A stretch of 16,325 bases of DNA from an uncultured Prevotella sp. (GTDB lineage: Bacteria; Bacteroidota; Bacteroidia; Bacteroidales; Bacteroidaceae). A program made the translations under genes and the position numbers. Positions 14,585 through 16,325 of the stretch are shown here, one piece after another; positions within the stretch are counted from its first letter, which is position 1, and the number at the start of each line of letters is the position of its first letter. The stretch is from contig CAKPST010000050.1 in NCBI GenBank assembly GCA_934183355.1, positions 1 to 16,325 on the forward strand. The letters run 5' to 3'. The notes beneath the pieces were generated by a model. It saw only the letters and a program-made list of their open reading frames with translations, ran no database searches and was not told the origin of the DNA.

Positions 14585-15859
14585 ATGAAATCCCTAAGCC
14601 TAAAGACAGCAGGACCATTCCTGCTACTCACCTTTATATATTTTATAGTAGGATTCCTTACTACAGTCAACGGCCAGTGTCAGGGACCACTCAAGATAGC
14701 GTTCCTCTCCGAAGCCACAACAATGCGCAACTCATTGACCACACTCATATCCTTCGCTTTCTTCCTTGGTTATCTGCTCAACAGTTCGCGCACAGGACGA
14801 ATGCTCAATCTTATTGGCTACAAGCGCACACTCATACGCTCGCTGATAGTCATGGTCGAAGGCTTGGTGTTCTACACAGCCTCTGCCTTTTGTGCAGAGT
14901 ATGTTGGCGATGCAGGCATTGTTGTCAATGGCGACTTCGTGCCGTTTGGCTATTTCGTGTTTCTCATGGGTTCGTTCCTTATGGGTACAGCGGCAGCCAT
15001 GCTTCAGGTAGTAATCAATCCGTATATCGCTGCCTATCCGTTGCCAGGAACAAGTGCGGTGCAAAGGATGAATTTTACATGTGCCGTCAACTCGTTTGGT
15101 ACAACCATAGCACCACTCTTCGTAACGGGCATCATGTTCGCAGGGGTTCCTCTCGATAACGTCACAGCATCCCAGCTCACTCTGCCATTTATACTAATGA
15201 CTCTATGTATTGTAGTCACTACAATTACCACACGCCGACTTGCCCTGCCCGATATCGAAGGCATACGCTCTTCTTCGGCAGATGCAACGTCTTCTGCATC
15301 TTCTGCAGGAAATACACGCAGCGTATGGTCGTTCCGCAACCTAAGATATGGAGTGATAACAATATTCTTCTACGTAGGTACTGAGGTGAGCATTGGCAAT
15401 AACATCAACCTACACGCAATGGAACTCACAGCCGGTGGCGTGGCTCTGTCGCCAGCCTTGCTTGCTACATTATATTGGGGAGGTTTTCTAATTGGACGTA
15501 TGGTGTCGGCTTCTATGAAAAACGTAAAGCCACGCCCTATGCTCATCACCGTTACGCTCGGCGCAATAGTGCTTATGACAGCTGCCATGTTTACCGAGAA
15601 TCTTTGGCTCTTGGCGGCTGTAGGATTATTCCACTCCGTTATGTGGAGTTGTGTATTCACCCTTGCCGTTGACGGACTTGGCGAATACACATCGCGTGCC
15701 TCTGGAGTATTTATGATGGGTGTATTCGGTGGAGCTGTGTTTCCAGTACTTCAGGGAATGCTTGCCGACTGGATAGGCTCATGGCAATTTACATGGACAA
15801 TAGCTCTTGTTTGCGAGTTTGTGCTGTTGTGGTATGGACTTAGGGGATATAGGAAATAA
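14585..15859 (+). CDS. FHS-family (FucP/GluP-type) MFS sugar or polyol porter
   Basis: This 424-residue inner-membrane protein has about 12 hydrophobic segments and belongs to the fucose-galactose-glucose:H+ symporter branch of the MFS. Family landmarks are IVGFLTTVNGQ in helix 1, FFLGYLLNSSRTGRMLNLIGYKRT (59-82), GTAAAMLQVVINPYIAA (134-150), MNFTCAVNSFGTTIAP (162-177), and YVGTEVSIG (263-271) in helix 7. The central cytoplasmic loop (about 217-250) is rich in Ser and Ala. Substrate cannot be read from the sequence. Next to a mannitol-type dehydrogenase and a LacI regulator, a polyol such as mannitol or the ketose fructose is the best guess. It ends at a strong bidirectional terminator, and no other promoter is evident in the gap, so it is probably in the dehydrogenase operon. 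Confidence 0.92.
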   Translation: MKSLSLKTAGPFLLLTFIYFIVGFLTTVNGQCQGPLKIAFLSEATTMRNSLTTLISFAFFLGYLLNSSRTGRMLNLIGYKRTLIRSLIVMVEGLVFYTASAFCAEYVGDAGIVVNGDFVPFGYFVFLMGSFLMGTAAAMLQVVINPYIAAYPLPGTSAVQRMNFTCAVNSFGTTIAPLFVTGIMFAGVPLDNVTASQLTLPFILMTLCIVVTTITTRRLALPDIEGIRSSSADATSSASSAGNTRSVWSFRNLRYGVITIFFYVGTEVSIGNNINLHAMELTAGGVALSPALLATLYWGGFLIGRMVSASMKNVKPRPMLITVTLGAIVLMTAAMFTENLWLLAAVGLFHSVMWSCVFTLAVDGLGEYTSRASGVFMMGVFGGAVFPVLQGMLADWIGSWQFTWTIALVCEFVLLWYGLRGYRK

Positions 15860-15861
15860 AA

Positions 15862-15897
15862 AAAGAGAGTGTGTCAAAAGTATGACACACTCTCTTT
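15862..15897. terminator. Bidirectional terminator, 15-bp perfect inverted repeat
   Basis: AAAGAGAGTGTGTCA (15862-15876) and TGACACACTCTCTTT (15883-15897) pair perfectly around a six-base loop. The stem ends in A3 and T3, so it can serve the rightward porter gene and the leftward Hsp20 remnant. Confidence 0.85.
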
Positions 15898-15915
15898 ATA
15901 CCTATGATAAAAACG

Positions 15916-16023
15916 TTATTTAACCTCAATGTTCTTCATAACCTTTGTTTCCTTCTCTGGTGTAGTCTTAGGGATGACGATGGTAAGGATGCCGTCGGCA
16001 TATGAGATGTTAGAGCTAATGCT
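15916..16023 (-). pseudogene. C-terminal remnant of a small heat-shock protein (Hsp20)
   Basis: Minus-strand translation gives 35 codons, SNISYADGILTIVIPKT...KNIEVK, ending at a TAA (15916-15918). The segment DGILTIVIPK is the last beta strands of the alpha-crystallin domain, and the short tail ending IEVK is typical of Bacteroidetes Hsp20 proteins. A full gene would be about 140-150 residues. An in-frame stop (16024-16026) lies directly upstream and there is no start codon, so more than 100 N-terminal residues are missing. The break is 12 bases from the stop of the neighbouring outer-membrane protein gene. A deletion, a recombination or an assembly join would each explain it. Confidence 0.7.
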
Positions 16024-16037
16024 TTAGTTTTATGACT

Positions 16038-16325
16038 TTATATTCTGTTCTTTTGAGATTGACCAGCACCAGTTCCTTTATACTTGCTGTTCGTTGTGTT
16101 AAAGCGATAGCGGATGCTAAAGGTAATGGCACTTGTGGAATTCAGGTCATATAACATTGTTCTTTGCACACCTGAATAGAATGTGCGATGTTGGTTCCCT
16201 GTTCCGAATACATCTGAAACGTCAAGTGTCAACGTAAGGCGATTCTTAAGCAACGACTTGTAGAGTGACAGGTCTGTATTGAAATAGCCTTGGCGGATAC
16301 ATTTGTTACCCATATTACCTTCGGT
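16038..16325 (-). CDS. Outer-membrane beta-barrel protein (TonB-receptor-like), C-terminal part
   Basis: The frame is open from the right edge to a TAA at 16038-16040, giving 95 visible residues; the N-terminal side lies outside the window. The sequence has the alternating pattern of outer-membrane strands, for example FNTDLSLYKSLLKNRLTLTLDVSDVFG and TSAITFSIRYRFN. It ends with a short KYKGTGAGQSQKNRI tail, which is common in Bacteroidales outer-membrane beta-barrel family proteins related to TonB-dependent receptors. An ATG at 16313 is internal and not a likely start. Its ligand is unknown. The stop lies close to the Hsp20 break, so the gene may be at the edge of a rearrangement. Confidence 0.78.
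   Translation of the reverse strand, partial: TEGNMGNKCIRQGYFNTDLSLYKSLLKNRLTLTLDVSDVFGTGNQHRTFYSGVQRTMLYDLNSTSAITFSIRYRFNTTNSKYKGTGAGQSQKNRI

Noticed and set aside
16038..16313. A complete small protein starting at the ATG at 16313
   Set aside because: The frame stays open to the window edge and the sequence is clearly the end of a larger outer-membrane barrel.

Overview
The window reads as chromosomal DNA of a Bacteroidales bacterium, most likely Prevotella-like. The promoters have the Bacteroidetes form (TTTG, then 19-21 bases, then TAnnTTTG), Shine-Dalgarno sites are not evident, and the gene families are typical of the group: a DUF5723-like outer-membrane protein, a FucP-type sugar porter, an OMP-barrel receptor and a Dcp peptidase. 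The genus is an inference.

Left edge (1-2310). The window opens in the last ~30 bases of a 5S rRNA, followed by a strong rRNA-operon terminator and a 37-bp tandem repeat. Behind these lies a decayed two-gene surface-protein cluster: a large beta-rich protein with no start and one frameshift, then the C-terminal third of a DUF5723-type outer-membrane protein. A 21-bp perfect inverted repeat closes the region.

Housekeeping block (2334-9860). On the minus strand are ribH (lumazine synthase) and an upstream membrane-anchored TPR gene. Divergent to them are recF and a dciA-like gene (DUF721). These converge on a tight four-gene minus-strand operon: an M3 peptidyl-dipeptidase, a dCMP/CMP deaminase, an S41 C-terminal processing protease and 5-formyltetrahydrofolate cyclo-ligase. 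All look intact.

NADH and polyol block (10061-15859). A type II NADH dehydrogenase on the minus strand is divergent to a LacI-family regulator. The regulator is followed by a mannitol 2-dehydrogenase-type enzyme and an FHS/FucP-type porter. A plausible pathway is polyol uptake, NAD-dependent oxidation to a ketose, and NADH re-oxidation by NDH-2. A 32-bp element made of two AACGTT-centred operators 19 bp apart occurs twice in opposite orientation (29 of 32 bases identical), once between ndh and lacI and once in front of the dehydrogenase. It is the best candidate for the regulator's binding module.

Right edge (15860-16325). A bidirectional terminator is followed by the last 35 codons of an Hsp20 gene that has lost everything upstream. 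Next, in the same direction, is the C-terminus of an outer-membrane beta-barrel protein that runs off the window.

I do not see a clearly new defence or mobile system. The most interesting signals are the duplicated operator module and the gene decay at both window edges.
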